Source: a bacterium (lineage in GTDB: Bacteria > Electryoneota > RPQS01 > DYHQ01). Taken from it: a stretch of DNA of 64,000 bases. This document shows positions 62,521-64,000 of this stretch, one piece after another. The DNA is taken from assembly GCA_030622545.1 (NCBI GenBank), contig JAUXGA010000007.1:88721-152720 (forward strand). Direction: 5' to 3'. Under the pieces are notes generated by a model that searched no databases, had not been told where the DNA came from, and worked only from the letters and a program-made list of their open reading frames with translations. A program made the translations under genes and the position numbers. Position 1 is the first letter of the stretch. The number at the start of each line of letters is the position of its first letter.

Positions 62521-64000
62521 GTGAATCCATGGAAACGTTTTGCAACGATCCTGCTGTGTGTTGTATGTGTTTTGACAGGATATTCTGATGGCTTTTCTCA
62601 GCTAACTCCCGCAAATTCCGACGACGTCATTGCTATTGCCAACAACTGGCTGCGTTTAGGTCAGGAAGTTGAATGGGGATGGACGGCTGCCGCCGTTTTC
62701 ACTCCCGCATCGATACAAGAAATCGAATACCAAGGGCAGCTTGTCGCTTATGCTTTGCCTGTTATGGGCGGCGGCTATCTCATTACTCCCGCCTTTCAAG
62801 AATTGCCGCCGATTACAGCGTACTCCACAGTCTCTTCACTTGACGTCAACCAGGAAGACGGCTTTTGTGAAATGATTAAAGAAGTGCTGAGTGATAAGAT
62901 TCTTTTGGTTTCTGAGTATTTGACTAATCCAAATCCGCCTGCCGAATGGCAAGCTTTGCAGGACGCGATTGAACACCATCGCGCTTTATGGCAGGATTTT
63001 TCCGGAAACTATTCGACGTTCATTAAGGCTGTCGAAAATGAGAATTTCAGCCGGGGAATGGACAGCGAAGATCAGATGTATAGACCACACGGAATCTTGG
63101 ATATCGGGCCTCTTTTGACGAGCAGTTGGCACCAAGGGTATCCCTATTATAACTACTGCCCCTGGGGTGATGGAGGCCGATGTGTCGTCGGATGCGTCGC
63201 AACAGCAACCGCTCAGATTCTCTACTATCACAAATCTCCCAGCAGTGGCATAGGCACCCACACGTACTGGTGGAGTGGAGACTATTCCTGCGGCGGCTCG
63301 ACATCCGGGCGGTATCTCTCGGCCACGTTTAGCGATTCCTATGATTGGAATAATATACTCGACCGTTACGACGGCGGGGAAACTCAAGCTCAGGAAGACG
63401 CGGTCGCGGAACTCTGTTACGAAGTCGGAGTCGCGGAAGATATGATGTATGGGGCTTGCGGTTCCGGTACCTATATGTCGAACGCCATGGATGCTTTCAC
63501 GATTCACTTTGGATACTCCGACCAGATCAATTATCAATACCGCACAAGCTATGGCTCTCCGGAAGAGTGGTTTGATATGCTCGCCGAAGAGCTGAATCAT
63601 TTACGACCGATGCAATACCACATTTCCCGCCACTCGATTGTCTGTGACGGATGGCGTGTTTCCGGAACCAATCAAGTACATATGAATTATGGCTGGGACA
63701 GCAGCCACAACACATGGTACACTGTGGACGAACTCTATTGCTCGTGGGAAGGATGCAGTCCATGGGTTGAAGGAGCTATTCGCCGGATTTATCCTGATTT
63801 CGAACTGCTATCACCCAATGGTGGGGAAGTCTGGTGCATCGGCGAAGGGTATGATATCACCTGGGATGGGAGTGGTATTGAGACCGATGTTACCATTTCC
63901 CTCAATCGGGATTATCCGTCCGGAGCGTGGGAAGTGCTCTTTTCAGGCACACAGAACGATGGAGTGGAATTGTGGGACGTGGATGAGCCGGCAACTCAAG
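62521..64000 (+). CDS. Streptopain-like (C10) cysteine protease, partial
   Basis: GTG start after TTGGAGGAC; open to the right edge (493 codons seen). Signal peptide (RFATILLCVVCVLTG), inhibitory propeptide about 25-180, C10 catalytic domain about 185-420 with Cys in RCVVGCVATATAQILYYHK and His in SRHSIVCDGW, followed by HMNYGWDSSHNTWYT. Then a surface Ig-like repeat (ELLSPNGGEVWCIGEGYDITWDGSG) begins. Secreted protease; a C-terminal sorting domain may lie beyond the window. Streptopain has GHAW at the His position, so SRHS is a variant. Confidence 0.88.
   Translation, partial: MNPWKRFATILLCVVCVLTGYSDGFSQLTPANSDDVIAIANNWLRLGQEVEWGWTAAAVFTPASIQEIEYQGQLVAYALPVMGGGYLITPAFQELPPITAYSTVSSLDVNQEDGFCEMIKEVLSDKILLVSEYLTNPNPPAEWQALQDAIEHHRALWQDFSGNYSTFIKAVENENFSRGMDSEDQMYRPHGILDIGPLLTSSWHQGYPYYNYCPWGDGGRCVVGCVATATAQILYYHKSPSSGIGTHTYWWSGDYSCGGSTSGRYLSATFSDSYDWNNILDRYDGGETQAQEDAVAELCYEVGVAEDMMYGACGSGTYMSNAMDAFTIHFGYSDQINYQYRTSYGSPEEWFDMLAEELNHLRPMQYHISRHSIVCDGWRVSGTNQVHMNYGWDSSHNTWYTVDELYCSWEGCSPWVEGAIRRIYPDFELLSPNGGEVWCIGEGYDITWDGSGIETDVTISLNRDYPSGAWEVLFSGTQNDGVELWDVDEPATQ

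Overview
The window looks like chromosomal DNA of a Gram-negative bacterium of the FCB (Fibrobacteres-Chlorobi-Bacteroidetes) superphylum or a neighbouring candidate phylum. Five secreted proteins end in a type-A type IX secretion (T9SS) sorting domain with a PNPFN-type motif. Others are typical of that group: gingipain-type and streptopain-type cysteine proteases, a secreted deiminase, Omp28-like thioredoxin-fold proteins with lamin-tail domains, and a beta-barrel porin. I cannot fix the species. Most promoters I can read are sigma70-like (TTGACA/TTGCAA, 16-17 bp spacer, TATAAT-like).

Layout. 0-5 kb: central carbon and ion transport (glucan phosphorylase cut by the left edge, ATP-type phosphofructokinase, NhaC-type antiporter). 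5-16 kb, mostly minus strand: a gingipain-like protease, a phosphate transporter with its DUF47 partner, a T9SS nuclease, a secreted deiminase and a tungsten-type aldehyde oxidoreductase. Two genes here are followed by orphan C-terminal tails of other secreted proteins. 15.8-24.9 kb: T9SS cargo and tatC, with two paralogous Omp28/lamin-tail proteins. In the first, the leading Cys of the CxxC motif is replaced by an in-frame TGA followed by a bacterial-SECIS-like hairpin, so it is a candidate new extracytoplasmic selenoprotein.

25-33 kb: a bacterial microcompartment (BMC) locus of the sugar-phosphate-utilising type. It has its own promoter, an RpiB-DeoC fusion, two BMC-T, one BMC-H and three BMC-P (EutN) shell proteins, a CoA-acylating aldehyde dehydrogenase and an M29 aminopeptidase. 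The inferred route is deoxyribose-5-phosphate to glyceraldehyde-3-phosphate plus acetaldehyde, then acetyl-CoA. The fusion linker and the dehydrogenase N terminus share an encapsulation-peptide-like helix. The locus is interrupted by a DUF6978/DUF1828 gene pair, and part of it is bracketed by two copies of a 159-bp REP-doublet element.

33-45 kb: accessory and housekeeping genes, including a possible PD-(D/E)XK protein, an Nramp transporter coupled to a soluble MgtE-N/CBS protein, a TIR-NB-ARC-TPR (NLR-like) protein, a membrane glycosyltransferase and an isoaspartate methyltransferase. 45-55.5 kb: a MerR regulator, a decayed flagellin, and a run of receiver, Hpt, PAS and histidine-kinase genes. 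Broken cheY, cheZ and receiver fragments lie between them, which suggests a signalling locus that outlived loss of motility. 55.5-64 kb: PAP2 phosphatase, porin, a DNRLRE T9SS protein, gyrB with a DUF721/DciA gene, an EamA transporter and a C10 protease cut by the right edge. A short copy of the gyrB 3' end and its terminator sits on the far side of the porin block.
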